Made by a program: the position numbers and the translations under genes
Shown here: piece by piece, positions 1 through 8,784 of the stretch
Position numbering within the stretch: the stretch's first letter is position 1
Layout of the letters: every line of letters starts with the position of its first letter
Assembly (NCBI RefSeq): GCF_028553805.1
Contig: NZ_CP067140.1
Span: 3,286,001 to 3,350,000, forward strand
Reading direction: 5' to 3'
Origin: Paracoccus saliphilus
GTDB lineage: Bacteria; Pseudomonadota; Alphaproteobacteria; Rhodobacterales; Rhodobacteraceae
DNA length: 64,000 nucleotides
Notes under the pieces: generated by a model
Databases searched by the model: none
Seen by the model: only the letters and a program-made list of their open reading frames with translations
What the model was told of the DNA's origin: nothing

Positions 1-121
1 CTCCAGCTTGGGTGATACCGGTCCATTGCCGTGCAGGTAAAGGCCATGTTAACCGGCCCATGCGAGCATGGGTCTCGGATCACGAGGCAGCGATGCCGCA
101 TTGTATGGAAAAGTTTCGCCT

Positions 122-796
122 ATGATCATCTGTCACACGCTTAATCTTATATTTTTCAAGACGAAGAAAACCGGCAGCACGTCCTTCGAGATCGCCCTTT
201 CGCGCTTTTGCGGGTCGGATTGCGTCATCACGCCGATCACCCCTGCGAACGAAGAGATCCGCCGCAACAAGGGATATCGTGGTCCGCAGAATTTTCGCGA
301 CACGATCTGGCCGGACGGAACCGGCAGTTCCGGCAAATTCTACAATCACATCCGCGCCGAGGAGGCGCGTCATCTGATCCCGGACCAAGTCTGGCGCGAT
401 TACCAGAAGATCGCCATCGTTCGCGACCCGTTCGATGCCGCGATTTCGCGCTATTACTGGGAAGGTGTCGAACGGACCGGGCTGGATTTCGGCCAATTCA
501 TCGACGCCCATCCCGAATATCTCGCCGAAAGCGCCCAGATCGCACCTTTCGATGGGCCGAACCGGATCGACCGGCACCTGCGCTACGAAACCCTTGCGGA
601 AGATGTCGAGGCGTTAGGTCTTGAGGGATTATGGGACGATTTCGCGGGAATCCGTGCCAAGGGTGGCCGACGACCGGAGCGCGGGGCGAGTTGCGAGGAA
701 CTCTACACGCAATTTCCCGCCGCGGCCGAGATTGTCGAGGCGCAATGCGCCGCCGAGATCACCCGGTTCGGCTATCGCAACCCGGCCCGATCATGA
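122..796 (+). CDS. sulfotransferase-like P-loop protein
   Basis: The 224-residue product looks like a small cytosolic sulfotransferase (PAPS-dependent sulfuryl transfer to a sugar, lipid or small molecule). The N-terminal KTKKTGSTSFE at about residues 12-22 resembles the 5'-phosphosulfate binding loop, and IVRDPFDAAISRYY near residue 100 resembles the 3'-phosphate binding motif. There is no signal peptide or membrane segment. An in-frame ATG at 68 would add 18 unconvincing residues, so the ATG at 122 (MIICHTLNLIFFKTKK) is preferred. The gene is alone and converges on rhaI 34 bases downstream, so context does not suggest an acceptor. The family call rests on motifs; the substrate is unknown. 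Confidence 0.65.
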   Translation: MIICHTLNLIFFKTKKTGSTSFEIALSRFCGSDCVITPITPANEEIRRNKGYRGPQNFRDTIWPDGTGSSGKFYNHIRAEEARHLIPDQVWRDYQKIAIVRDPFDAAISRYYWEGVERTGLDFGQFIDAHPEYLAESAQIAPFDGPNRIDRHLRYETLAEDVEALGLEGLWDDFAGIRAKGGRRPERGASCEELYTQFPAAAEIVEAQCAAEITRFGYRNPARS

Positions 797-830
797 GCCG
801 GGCAGGCCGTTTCCGGCAAATGCGTGGCGA

Positions 831-2114
831 TCAGACGATTCCGCCGCCGCCTGCCGCCGTCTTGGGACGCTCTGCCGCCACCTTGGCGCGATAACCCGAG
901 GCGCGGTAGGTCGAAATCGGATCCAGTGCGGCACCCGCCCGGACCCGCGCCATCGCCAGGATCGGCTCGACATCGGTGCGGAATGCCGCGCGCAGGGTTG
1001 CCGCTGCCATCAGCGCATCATTTTCCTGCCGATAACCTTCCAGCTCCGCGCGATCCACCAGTAGGGCCTGCACGAAGGCACGCTGGATCTCGCAAGCCGA
1101 TATCATCAGGCTCTCGATGGGATCGGTGACGTTGTGGCTCTGGTCGATCATATGCGCCAGGCCGAGGCCGGGCGTATCTTCCAGTTCAACCAGCTCGTTG
1201 AAGACCAGAAACAGCCGGAACGGGTCGATCGTGCCGCTGTCCAGGTCGTCATCGCCATATTTGCTGTCGTTGAAATGGAAGCCGCCCAGCTTGCCCGCGC
1301 GGATCAACCGCGAGACGATCATCTCGATATTCACGTTCGGCGCATGATGGCCCAGATCGACGAGGCATTGCGCCTTGGGTCCCAGTTCCTGCGCCGTCAT
1401 CAGGCTGGTGCCCCAATCCTGCACCACCGTCGAATAGAAGGCAGGCTCGTAGATCTTGTGCTCCGAGAAGATCCGCCAATCCTCGGGCAACCCGGCATAG
1501 ACCGCCTTCATCGACTCGAGATAACGGTCAAACTGCCGCGAAAGCGAGGTCTGGCCGGGAAAGTTCGAACCGTCCCCGATCCAGACCGTCAGCGCCTTCG
1601 ATCCGATCTGCCGGCCGATCTCGATACATTCCAGGTTATGCTCGATGGCCTGTTGCCGGGTTGCGGCATCGGTATGGGACAGGGAGCCGAACTTGTAGCT
1701 ATGCGCCTGTTCGGGCTGATCCTGGAACGTGTTCGAGTTCATGGCGTCGAAGCCCAGCCCGAGTTCTTCCGCCTTGGCACGCAGATCGGAAGGATCGGCC
1801 TTGTCCCACGGGATATGCAGCGAGACCTGGGGCGTCGCCGCGGTCAGCTGATGGATCACCCCGCAATCGTCCAGCTTGTCCATGATGCCACGCGGCTCGC
1901 CCTCGCCCGGAAAGCGTGCAAAACGCGTGCCGCCCGTCCCGGTGCCCCAGCTCGGCACCGCCACGCCAAAGCCCATGGCGCGGGTGGTCAGGGCCTCGAT
2001 ATCCACACCCCGGCGCGCCAGCCGGGCGCCAAGGGCTTCATAATCCTGCGTCAGATCGGATTGGCGGCTGGCATTCTCGGCCTCGATCAGTGTCTTGTCG
2101 ATCATCATACTCAC
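831..2114 (-). CDS. rhaI: L-rhamnose isomerase, rhizobial/Pseudomonas type
   Basis: A 427-residue TIM-barrel sugar isomerase that converts L-rhamnose to L-rhamnulose in the cytoplasm. It resembles the Pseudomonas stutzeri/Rhizobium RhaI family rather than E. coli RhaA. Probable metal and catalytic residues are E218 and K220 (SEHKIYEP), D253 with H256-H257 (LVDLGHHAP), H280 and D283 (FHFNDSKYG) and the D288-D290 cluster. The GTG at 2114 overlaps the rhaD stop codon, so translation is probably coupled. ATGs at 2108 and 2105 are possible alternative starts. It is the second gene of a two-gene operon with rhaD, divergent from rhaR and the transporter. The glycine-rich C-terminal tail (AAGGGGIV) is unremarkable. 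Confidence 0.93.
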   Translation of the reverse strand: MSMMIDKTLIEAENASRQSDLTQDYEALGARLARRGVDIEALTTRAMGFGVAVPSWGTGTGGTRFARFPGEGEPRGIMDKLDDCGVIHQLTAATPQVSLHIPWDKADPSDLRAKAEELGLGFDAMNSNTFQDQPEQAHSYKFGSLSHTDAATRQQAIEHNLECIEIGRQIGSKALTVWIGDGSNFPGQTSLSRQFDRYLESMKAVYAGLPEDWRIFSEHKIYEPAFYSTVVQDWGTSLMTAQELGPKAQCLVDLGHHAPNVNIEMIVSRLIRAGKLGGFHFNDSKYGDDDLDSGTIDPFRLFLVFNELVELEDTPGLGLAHMIDQSHNVTDPIESLMISACEIQRAFVQALLVDRAELEGYRQENDALMAAATLRAAFRTDVEPILAMARVRAGAALDPISTYRASGYRAKVAAERPKTAAGGGGIV

Positions 2115-4213
2115 CGCGTGAATGCCTGGACGTTACCGGCATCCACGTTCAGGATATTGCCGGTCGATTTGGCGGACAGGTCCGAGGCGAAGAAATATGC
2201 CCCCTCGGCTATGTCCTCGGGCAGGACCGAGCGTTTCAGCATCGAACGCTGGCGATACATTTCCTCCAGTCCCTCCTTGTCGGTGCCATAGGTCGAGGCG
2301 CGCTGATCCAGCCATTCGCCTTCCCAGATCCGAGAGCCGCGCAGCACCGCGTCCGGGTTCACCACGTTCACGCGGATACCCGCCCCGGCCCCTTCCAGCG
2401 CGAGGCAGCGGGCCAGATGGATCTCGGCGGCCTTGGCGGTGCAATAGGCACTCGCATTGGGGCTGGCGGCCAGCCCGTTCTTGGAGGCGACGAAGATCAC
2501 CGATCCGCCGATATCCTGCACCCGGAAGTTCTTGAACGCCTCGCGGCTGACAAGGAAATACCCGGTCGAGAGGATATCCATATTCTTGTTCCACAGCGCC
2601 AGCGAAGTTTCCTCAACGGGTGCGGAAGAGGCTATGCCGGCATTGGATACCAATATGTCGATGCCGCCAAATTCGACCGCCATTGCGGCATAGGCACCCG
2701 TAACCTGATGCTCGTCGGTCACATTCATCTGCACGCTGCGGACGACATCCTTGCCATGCCGCGCGGCAAAGCCCTCATGTACCTCTTTCAGAGCATCCGC
2801 ATCGATATCGGCGAGCATTACACAGGCTCCCTCGCGCAGGAACCGCTCGGCCGTCGCGGCCCCGATGCCACCCGCCCCGCCAGTGACCAGCGCCACCCGG
2901 CCCGCCAGCGATTTCGGCTTGGGCATGCGCTGCAGCTTGGCCTCTTCAAGCAGCCAATACTCGATGTCGAAAGCCTCCTGCTCGGGCAGGCCCTGATAGG
3001 TGCTGACCGAGGATGCCCCGCGCATCACGTTGATCGCGTTCACATAGAACTCGCCCGATATCCGCGCCGTCGCCTTGTCCAGCGCGAAGGTGATCATGCC
3101 AACGCCGGGCACCAGGTAAACGACCGCGTTCGGATCGCGCATGGCCGGGCTGTCATCATGCTTGCAACGATCGTAATAGGCCGCGTAATCGTCGCGATAG
3201 GCGGCCACCGCATCGGCCAGCCCCTCGATCGTCTTGTCCAGATCGGGATCGGCCGGGTCGAAATCCACCACCAGCGGACGGATCTTGGTGCGCAGGAAAT
3301 GATCGGGACAGGATGTCCCGAGCGGCGCCAATGTCTCGAGCATCTGCGACCCGACGAATTCCAACACAGCAGGCTGATCGTCGAAATGGCCGACCTTGTG
3401 ACGGTCCTTCGAGATCAAGCCGCGGATCACCGGCATCAGCCTTGCGGCGACCTCGCGCCGCTGTGCAGGCTCAAGCGTGGGTCGCTTGGCGCCGCCGAAC
3501 GGCGCGGCATCTCCGGTCTTGCCCTCAAGCCACGCGGCAGCCTTGTTAATAATGTCCAAAGTGGTCAGGTAGCAATCCTTGGCATCATCCGCCCAAGTGA
3601 ACAGCCCGTGGCTTTCCAGCACACAACCTTTCGCCTGCGGGTTCTCGGTCGCGAATTTCTCCAGCCACAGCCCCAACTCGTAACCCGGTTTCTTCCACGG
3701 CAGCCAACCGATCTCGTCGCCGAAGATCTCTGCCGTCAATTCTCTGGAATTCACCGAGGCGGCGATGGCGATGATCGCGTCGGAATGAACGTGATCGACA
3801 TGTTTGCGCGGCACATAGGCATGCAGCGGCGTATCGATCGAGGCCGCGCGCGGGTTTAGCGCGAAGGTGCAATGGGGCAGATAACCGACCATCTCGTCCT
3901 CATGCTCGACCCCGCGATATTTCCCCTTCAGCGCCCGCAGCCGGTCCATGTAGAGCGAGGCGAAACCGTCCATCTTCATCGAGCCGATATCGCCGCCCGA
4001 ACCCTTCACCCACAGCACCTCGACCTGATCGCCGGTCAGCGGATCGGCTTCCATCACCTTGGCCGAGGTATTGCCGCCCCCGTAATTCGTCACCCGCTTG
4101 TCCGAGCCGAGCAGGTTCGACCGGTATAGCAGTTTTTCCGATTCGCTCATCGACGCGGTCTTGGCGTCATCCCACAGGTTTTCAAGCCGATTGGCGGCGA
4201 CGATCTGGGTCAT
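2111..4213 (-). CDS. rhaD: bifunctional rhamnulose-1-phosphate aldolase / lactaldehyde dehydrogenase
   Basis: A 700-residue fusion. Residues 1 to about 420 form a class II aldolase domain (zinc-ligand candidates in HVDHVHSDA and ESHGLFTW) that splits rhamnulose-1-phosphate into DHAP and L-lactaldehyde. From about 435 an SDR domain (LAGRVALVTGGAGGIG; active-site YCTAK) should oxidise lactaldehyde to lactate. This fused architecture is known from rhizobia and Bacillus. The ATG at 4213 is chosen because GGGAGG lies just upstream; an ATG at 4291 would add 26 unrelated residues and run into the operator repeats. The gene is first in the rhaDI operon. Its promoter region carries direct repeats that probably bind RhaR. 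Confidence 0.93.
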   Translation of the reverse strand: MTQIVAANRLENLWDDAKTASMSESEKLLYRSNLLGSDKRVTNYGGGNTSAKVMEADPLTGDQVEVLWVKGSGGDIGSMKMDGFASLYMDRLRALKGKYRGVEHEDEMVGYLPHCTFALNPRAASIDTPLHAYVPRKHVDHVHSDAIIAIAASVNSRELTAEIFGDEIGWLPWKKPGYELGLWLEKFATENPQAKGCVLESHGLFTWADDAKDCYLTTLDIINKAAAWLEGKTGDAAPFGGAKRPTLEPAQRREVAARLMPVIRGLISKDRHKVGHFDDQPAVLEFVGSQMLETLAPLGTSCPDHFLRTKIRPLVVDFDPADPDLDKTIEGLADAVAAYRDDYAAYYDRCKHDDSPAMRDPNAVVYLVPGVGMITFALDKATARISGEFYVNAINVMRGASSVSTYQGLPEQEAFDIEYWLLEEAKLQRMPKPKSLAGRVALVTGGAGGIGAATAERFLREGACVMLADIDADALKEVHEGFAARHGKDVVRSVQMNVTDEHQVTGAYAAMAVEFGGIDILVSNAGIASSAPVEETSLALWNKNMDILSTGYFLVSREAFKNFRVQDIGGSVIFVASKNGLAASPNASAYCTAKAAEIHLARCLALEGAGAGIRVNVVNPDAVLRGSRIWEGEWLDQRASTYGTDKEGLEEMYRQRSMLKRSVLPEDIAEGAYFFASDLSAKSTGNILNVDAGNVQAFTR

Positions 4214-4287
4214 GAATGCCTCCCTTGGCAGCGGCAGGGCGCCGGGCCTTCTTGCGGCAAATAGGCTTTTATTCGGGCAAAAGTCAA

Positions 4288-4312
4288 TCATAAACGATCA
4301 TAAACGATCATT
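4288..4312. promoter_or_regulatory. direct-repeat operator between rhaD and rhaR
   Basis: The 182-base divergent intergenic region contains two abutting copies of ATAAACGATC at 4290-4299 and 4300-4309, with partial copies on both sides (AATCATAAACGATCATAAAC, then GATCATTA). DeoR-family sugar regulators commonly bind tandem direct repeats of about 10 bp, so this is the likely RhaR site for rhaDI and possibly rhaR-rhaSTPQUK. Binding is inferred; the repeats are seen directly. Confidence 0.6.
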
Positions 4313-4395
4313 ATTGGCGAATCAAAGCACACAAAAGATCGAAATTGATTGACATTGCGCGCAAATAAGTGAAACTGAGCGCCAGGGAGGACGCC

Positions 4396-5205
4396 ATGCT
4401 GGAAACCGAGCGCCATCGAATTATTCTGTCGGCCGTGCAGGAACGGCCCGTGGTGACGGTTGCCGATCTTTGCGCATTGACCGGCGTGTCCGAGGCCACG
4501 GTCCGCCGCGACATCGCCCAGCTTCACCTCGCCAAGAAACTGCGCCGTGTCCGTGGCGGGGCCGAAGCGATCTCGCCGCCGCAATTCGTGGGCATCAACG
4601 CCCGGCCCTTCGCCGTCAACCAGACAATCAATATCGCGGAAAAGCGTGCCATCGCGCAGGCTGCGGTCGATTTGTGCGAGGATGGCGACGCGATCATCAT
4701 CAATGGCGGCACGACGACTTTCCAGATGGTCCACCCGCTGACCACCAAGCGGCTGCAGGTCTTTACCAACAGTTTTCCGATCGCGGAACATCTGCTGAAG
4801 CAATCCAGGAACACGGTCCAACTGCCCGCCGGTGCGATCTATCGCGAGCAGAACATCATCCTGTCGCCCTTCAATGATGACGGCTCGGGCCACTTCTATG
4901 CGCGGCGCATGTTCATGGGCTGCCGGGGGCTTGGCCCATTGGGGGTGATGGAGGGCGATCCACTTCTGGTGCAGGCCGAACAAAAACTGATCGGCCAGGC
5001 GGATGAACTGATCGTGCTCGCCGACAGCTCGAAATTCAAGCAACGCTCCAGCCTGCTGCTCTGCCCGCTGAACCGCATTCATACGGTCGTCACCGATGAT
5101 GGCATCGAGGATCGCGCCGCACAGATGCTGGAAGCCGCCGAAATACGCCTGATCGTGGCCGAGACGGCCACATCGGACCGAAAAACCCGCGCAGAGCAAG
5201 AATGA
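4396..5205 (+). CDS. rhaR: DeoR-family repressor of rhamnose catabolism
   Basis: A 269-residue DeoR/GlpR-type regulator. The N-terminal winged helix (MLETERHRIILSAVQERP, then VADLCALTGVSEATVRRD at about residues 20-40) is followed by a DeoRC sensor domain with the usual INGGTTTFQM phosphosugar-binding segment near residue 105. The ATG at 4396 has AGGGAGG five bases upstream; the ATG at 4369 would add nine residues and lacks this spacing. It lies 31 bases before rhaS, so regulator and transporter probably share a transcript. In Rhizobium leguminosarum the orthologous RhaR is a negative regulator of rhamnose genes. The likely effector is a phosphorylated intermediate such as rhamnulose-1-phosphate (inference). 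Confidence 0.88.
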   Translation: MLETERHRIILSAVQERPVVTVADLCALTGVSEATVRRDIAQLHLAKKLRRVRGGAEAISPPQFVGINARPFAVNQTINIAEKRAIAQAAVDLCEDGDAIIINGGTTTFQMVHPLTTKRLQVFTNSFPIAEHLLKQSRNTVQLPAGAIYREQNIILSPFNDDGSGHFYARRMFMGCRGLGPLGVMEGDPLLVQAEQKLIGQADELIVLADSSKFKQRSSLLLCPLNRIHTVVTDDGIEDRAAQMLEAAEIRLIVAETATSDRKTRAEQE

Positions 5206-5236
5206 CGCGCGGCACCGCTCATAGGGGAGGAACATC

Positions 5237-6229
5237 ATGAGCATTCTGAAAAAGGCCCTGACCACCGCCGCGATAGCGTCTGCCCTGCTGGCAGGCACCG
5301 CGCAGGCCGAGGACATGCGCATCGCCATCGTCGCCAAGGCTCTGGGCATCGGCTTCTTCGAGGCCGCGCACAAGGGCGCGGAAGAAGCCGCCGGAGAACT
5401 GGGTGATGTCGAGATCATCTATACCGGCCCGACCGACACCACCGCCGAAGGCCAGATCGAGGTGATCAATTCGCTGATCGCGCAGCGCGTGGACGCCATC
5501 GCCGTCAGCGCCAACGATACCGACGCGCTGGTGCCGACGCTGAAAAAGGCGATGCAGCGCGGGATCACCGTCATAAGCTGGGATTCCGGCGTCGCGCCCG
5601 AGGGGCGGCAGATGCATCTGAGCCCGTCCTCGGCCCCGCTGATCGGCAACATGATCATCAAGCTGGCCGCCGATCACATGCCCGAGGGTGGGCAGGTCGC
5701 AGTGCTATCAGCGACGACCACCTCGACGAACCAGAACACCTGGATCGAAGAGATGAACAAAGTCGCGGGCGATTACCCGGATGTCGAGGTCGTCGGCACC
5801 GTCTATGGAGACGATCTGGCCGATAAATCCTATCGCGAAACGCAGGGGCTGCTGCAGACCTATCCCGAACTCAAGGCGATCATCGCACCTACCTCGGTCG
5901 GGATCGTCGCGGCGGCGCAGGCGGTCACCGATGCGGGCAAGATCGGCGAGGTCAATGTGACCGGGCTTGGCCTGCCTTCGGAAATGGCGGGGCATGTCAA
6001 ATCCGGCGCGTCGAAATCCTTCGCGATCTGGAACCCGATCGACCTGGGCTATTCCGCGACCATGATCGCCTATCATCTGGCCAAGGGCGACGCGAGTGCC
6101 GAACCCGGCGCGACCATCCCGATGGGCCGCATGGGCGAGGTGACGCTGGATGACAATACCGAGGCGGCGATGGCCGATCCCTTCGTCTATGACGCCAGCA
6201 ATGTCGACGAGTTCAGTTCGATCTTCTGA
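5237..6229 (+). CDS. rhaS: rhamnose ABC transporter periplasmic binding protein
   Basis: A 330-residue periplasmic binding protein of the ribose/LacI-like class (family 2). A Sec signal peptide ends near residue 24 (LLAGTAQA-EDM). The mature protein has the two-lobed sugar-binding fold, with segments such as VISWDSG and AIIAPTSVGI typical of RhaS. GGGGAGG lies upstream of the start. It delivers L-rhamnose to RhaPQ-RhaT. The name follows rhizobial usage and is unrelated to the E. coli activator RhaS. A stem-loop separates it from rhaT and may raise its level relative to the membrane components. Confidence 0.92.
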   Translation: MSILKKALTTAAIASALLAGTAQAEDMRIAIVAKALGIGFFEAAHKGAEEAAGELGDVEIIYTGPTDTTAEGQIEVINSLIAQRVDAIAVSANDTDALVPTLKKAMQRGITVISWDSGVAPEGRQMHLSPSSAPLIGNMIIKLAADHMPEGGQVAVLSATTTSTNQNTWIEEMNKVAGDYPDVEVVGTVYGDDLADKSYRETQGLLQTYPELKAIIAPTSVGIVAAAQAVTDAGKIGEVNVTGLGLPSEMAGHVKSGASKSFAIWNPIDLGYSATMIAYHLAKGDASAEPGATIPMGRMGEVTLDDNTEAAMADPFVYDASNVDEFSSIF

Positions 6230-6248
6230 TCCGCACTGACATTTGACC

Positions 6249-6271
6249 GGCCCGACCATTCGCGCCGGGCC
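6249..6271 (+). terminator. intercistronic hairpin after rhaS
   Basis: GGCCCG (6249-6254) pairs with CGGGCC (6266-6271) around an 11-base loop in the 63-base gap between rhaS and rhaT. There is no T-tract, so it fits an mRNA-stabilising or attenuating stem-loop better than a full terminator. Confidence 0.45.
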
Positions 6272-6292
6272 ATCATCCGAAGGATCGCTCCC

Positions 6293-7816
6293 ATGCAGGC
6301 CGAGGCAAGTCCCGTGCTGTCGCTGCGCGGCATCGTCAAGACATTCCCCGGAGTGCGCGCCCTGGATGGCGTGCAGATGGACCTCTATCCCGGCCAGGTC
6401 ACCGCGCTGGTCGGCGAAAACGGTGCGGGCAAATCGACCATCGTGAAAATCCTCACCGGGATCTATCAGCCCGACGAGGGGCAGATCGAAGTCGATGGCA
6501 CCGAAACACGCTTCCCCACCGCGCAAGCGGCGGGGAAGGCCGGCGTCACCGCAATCCACCAGGAAACCGTGCTGTTCGACGAGTTGAGCGTGGCCGAGAA
6601 CATCTTTATCGGTCACGCCCCCCGCAACCGTTTCGGCCTGATCGACCGCCGCGCCATGAGAACCCGCGCGCAGGAAATCCTGCGCGGCATCGGGGCCGAC
6701 CTGAACCCCGGCGCAAAGCTACGCGACCTCGGCATCGCCTCGAAGCACCTGGTCGCCATCGCCCGCGCGCTGTCCATCGATGCCCGCGTGGTCATCATGG
6801 ACGAACCCACCGCCGCGCTCAGCCACAAGGAAATCGCCGAGCTTTACGAACTGGTCGAGAAGCTGAAGGCACAGGGCAAGGCAATCCTGTTCATCAGCCA
6901 TAAATTCGACGAGATCTTCCGCATCGCCGACCGCTGGACCGTGTTCCGCGACGGGCAGTTCGTCGGCGAGGGGCTGATAGCCGAGACGAACGAGGCCGAT
7001 CTGGTCCGCATGATGGTGGGCCGCTCGGTCGATCAGATCTATCCCAAACGCCCCGCGCGGATCGGCAAACCGGCACTGACGGTCGCGGGCTATTGCCACC
7101 CGACCGAATTCGACGAGATCAGCTTTACCCTGCACGAGGGCGAGATCCTCGGCTTCTACGGCCTTGTCGGCGCGGGCCGCAGCGAGGTGATGCAATCGCT
7201 GTTCGGCATCACTCAACCCTCGAAAGGCGCCTGCCGGGTGGGAGAGGATGTGCGTGTCATCCGCTCGACCAATCAAGCCGTCGATGCGGGGATCGTCTAT
7301 GTTCCCGAGGATCGCGGGCGGCAGGGAACGGTCAAGGGGCTACCAATCTTTCAGAACGTCACCCTGCCCTCTCTGGACCGCACCAGCCGCGCAGGCTTCC
7401 TGCGTCTGGCCGAGGAATTCGCGCTTGCCCGTGAATATACGCGGCGATTGGACCTGCGGGCGGCCTCGCTGGACCAGGATGTGGGCCTGCTGTCGGGCGG
7501 CAACCAGCAGAAGGTGGTGATCGCCAAATGGCTGGCCACCAAACCCCGGGTCATCATCCTGGACGAGCCGACCAAGGGCATCGATATCGGCTCGAAAGCC
7601 GCCGTGCACGACTTCATGTCGGAACTGGCCGCCGAGGGGCTGGCCGTGATCATGGTCAGCAGCGAGATTCCCGAAGTTCTGGGCATGTCCGACCGCGTCA
7701 TCGTCATGCGCGAGGGCCGCATCGCCGCAGAGTTCGAGGGCGACACAATGACCCCCGAAAACCTCGTCCGCGCCGCCGTCGGCATCACCGGGTCAGAGAA
7801 TGGAGCCGCCGCATGA
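6293..7816 (+). CDS. rhaT: rhamnose ABC transporter ATP-binding protein (two NBDs)
   Basis: A 507-residue sugar ATPase of the RbsA/XylG/RhaT class with two nucleotide-binding domains in one chain. The first has Walker A GENGAGKST near residue 42 and the Q-loop-region motif HQETVLFDELSV. The second has a degenerate P-loop (GLVGAGRSEV), signature LLSGGNQQKVVIAKWL near residue 400 and Walker B VIILDEPTKGID, as is usual for the family. It powers import through RhaP and RhaQ on the inner face of the membrane. A GAAGGA ribosome-binding site precedes the start, and its stop codon overlaps the rhaP start as ATGA. Confidence 0.93.
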   Translation: MQAEASPVLSLRGIVKTFPGVRALDGVQMDLYPGQVTALVGENGAGKSTIVKILTGIYQPDEGQIEVDGTETRFPTAQAAGKAGVTAIHQETVLFDELSVAENIFIGHAPRNRFGLIDRRAMRTRAQEILRGIGADLNPGAKLRDLGIASKHLVAIARALSIDARVVIMDEPTAALSHKEIAELYELVEKLKAQGKAILFISHKFDEIFRIADRWTVFRDGQFVGEGLIAETNEADLVRMMVGRSVDQIYPKRPARIGKPALTVAGYCHPTEFDEISFTLHEGEILGFYGLVGAGRSEVMQSLFGITQPSKGACRVGEDVRVIRSTNQAVDAGIVYVPEDRGRQGTVKGLPIFQNVTLPSLDRTSRAGFLRLAEEFALAREYTRRLDLRAASLDQDVGLLSGGNQQKVVIAKWLATKPRVIILDEPTKGIDIGSKAAVHDFMSELAAEGLAVIMVSSEIPEVLGMSDRVIVMREGRIAAEFEGDTMTPENLVRAAVGITGSENGAAA

Positions 7817-8784
7817 GCCTGTTGAAATCGCGCGAGGCCATCCTGGCACTGGCAATCATCGGCCTTCTGGCGCTGATCGCGAGCCGCTTTCCCGGCTTTG
7901 TCGCCCCCGCCAACCTGGCCTCGGCATTCACCGACAGTTCGCCGCTGATCCTGCTGGCATTGGGGCAAATGGCGGTGATCCTGACGAAATGCATCGACCT
8001 GTCGGTGGCGGCCAACCTGGCACTTTGCGGCATGGTCGCGGCGCTGATGAACGGCGCGGGCATCCCGCTGCCCCTGATCCTGATTGCCGTGATCGCACTC
8101 GGCGCGGCGCTTGGCGCGTTCAACGGGATACTGGTCTGGACCCTTGGCATCCCCTCCATCGTCGTCACGCTCGGCACGATGACGATCTATCGCGGCGTGA
8201 TCTTCCTGCTGACAGGGGGCGCGTGGATCAATGCCCACCAGATGAGCCCCGCCTTCAAGGCCTTTCCCCGCATGGTGATCGCCGGTCTGCCGGTCATGGC
8301 ATGGATCGCCGTCGTCATCATCGCCGCCGTTGCCCTGCTGATGATGCGCACCCCGCTTGGCCGCGCCTTTTACGCGGTGGGCGGCAACCCGCATGCGGCG
8401 GTCTATACCGGCATCTCGGTCGGGCGCACGCAATTCGCCGCCTTCGTATTGGCGGGCGCGCTGGCGGGGCTGACCGGTTACCTGTGGGTCGCGCGCTACG
8501 CGGTCGCCTATGTCGATATCGCCGGCGGGTTCGAACTGGACGTCGTCGCCGCCTGCGTCATCGGCGGCATCGCCATCGCCGGAGGCGCGGGCACGGTCGC
8601 CGGCTGCGTGATGGGCGCGTTGTTCCTGGGCATCATCAAGAACGCCCTGCCGGTCGTCGGCATCTCGCCCTTCTGGCAGATGGCCATCTCGGGCGCGGCC
8701 ATCCTGATCGCCATCGCCTTCAACGCCCAGAGCCAGCGTGCACCGGGGCGGATCATCCTGAAACAGGCGGAGCACCGGACATGA
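7813..8784 (+). CDS. rhaP: rhamnose ABC transporter permease
   Basis: A 323-residue hydrophobic permease of the RbsC/BPD_transp_2 family with roughly 8-10 membrane segments. The start MSLLKSREAILALAIIGLL is set by the ATGA overlap with rhaT. The conserved sequence LGQMAVILTKCIDLSVAANLALCG in the first third and EGD-like loop residues near GGFELDVVAACVIGG mark the sugar-permease subfamily. It is expected to pair with RhaQ as a heterodimer. Its stop overlaps the rhaQ start by four bases, as in R. leguminosarum rhaRSTPQUK. Confidence 0.92.
   Translation: MSLLKSREAILALAIIGLLALIASRFPGFVAPANLASAFTDSSPLILLALGQMAVILTKCIDLSVAANLALCGMVAALMNGAGIPLPLILIAVIALGAALGAFNGILVWTLGIPSIVVTLGTMTIYRGVIFLLTGGAWINAHQMSPAFKAFPRMVIAGLPVMAWIAVVIIAAVALLMMRTPLGRAFYAVGGNPHAAVYTGISVGRTQFAAFVLAGALAGLTGYLWVARYAVAYVDIAGGFELDVVAACVIGGIAIAGGAGTVAGCVMGALFLGIIKNALPVVGISPFWQMAISGAAILIAIAFNAQSQRAPGRIILKQAEHRT

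Noticed and set aside
1916..3859. Long open frame (647 codons) on the plus strand opposite rhaD
   Set aside because: It is antisense to a clearly conserved gene, its translation is rich in Arg, His and Gly with no domain, and such shadow frames are common in GC-rich DNA.
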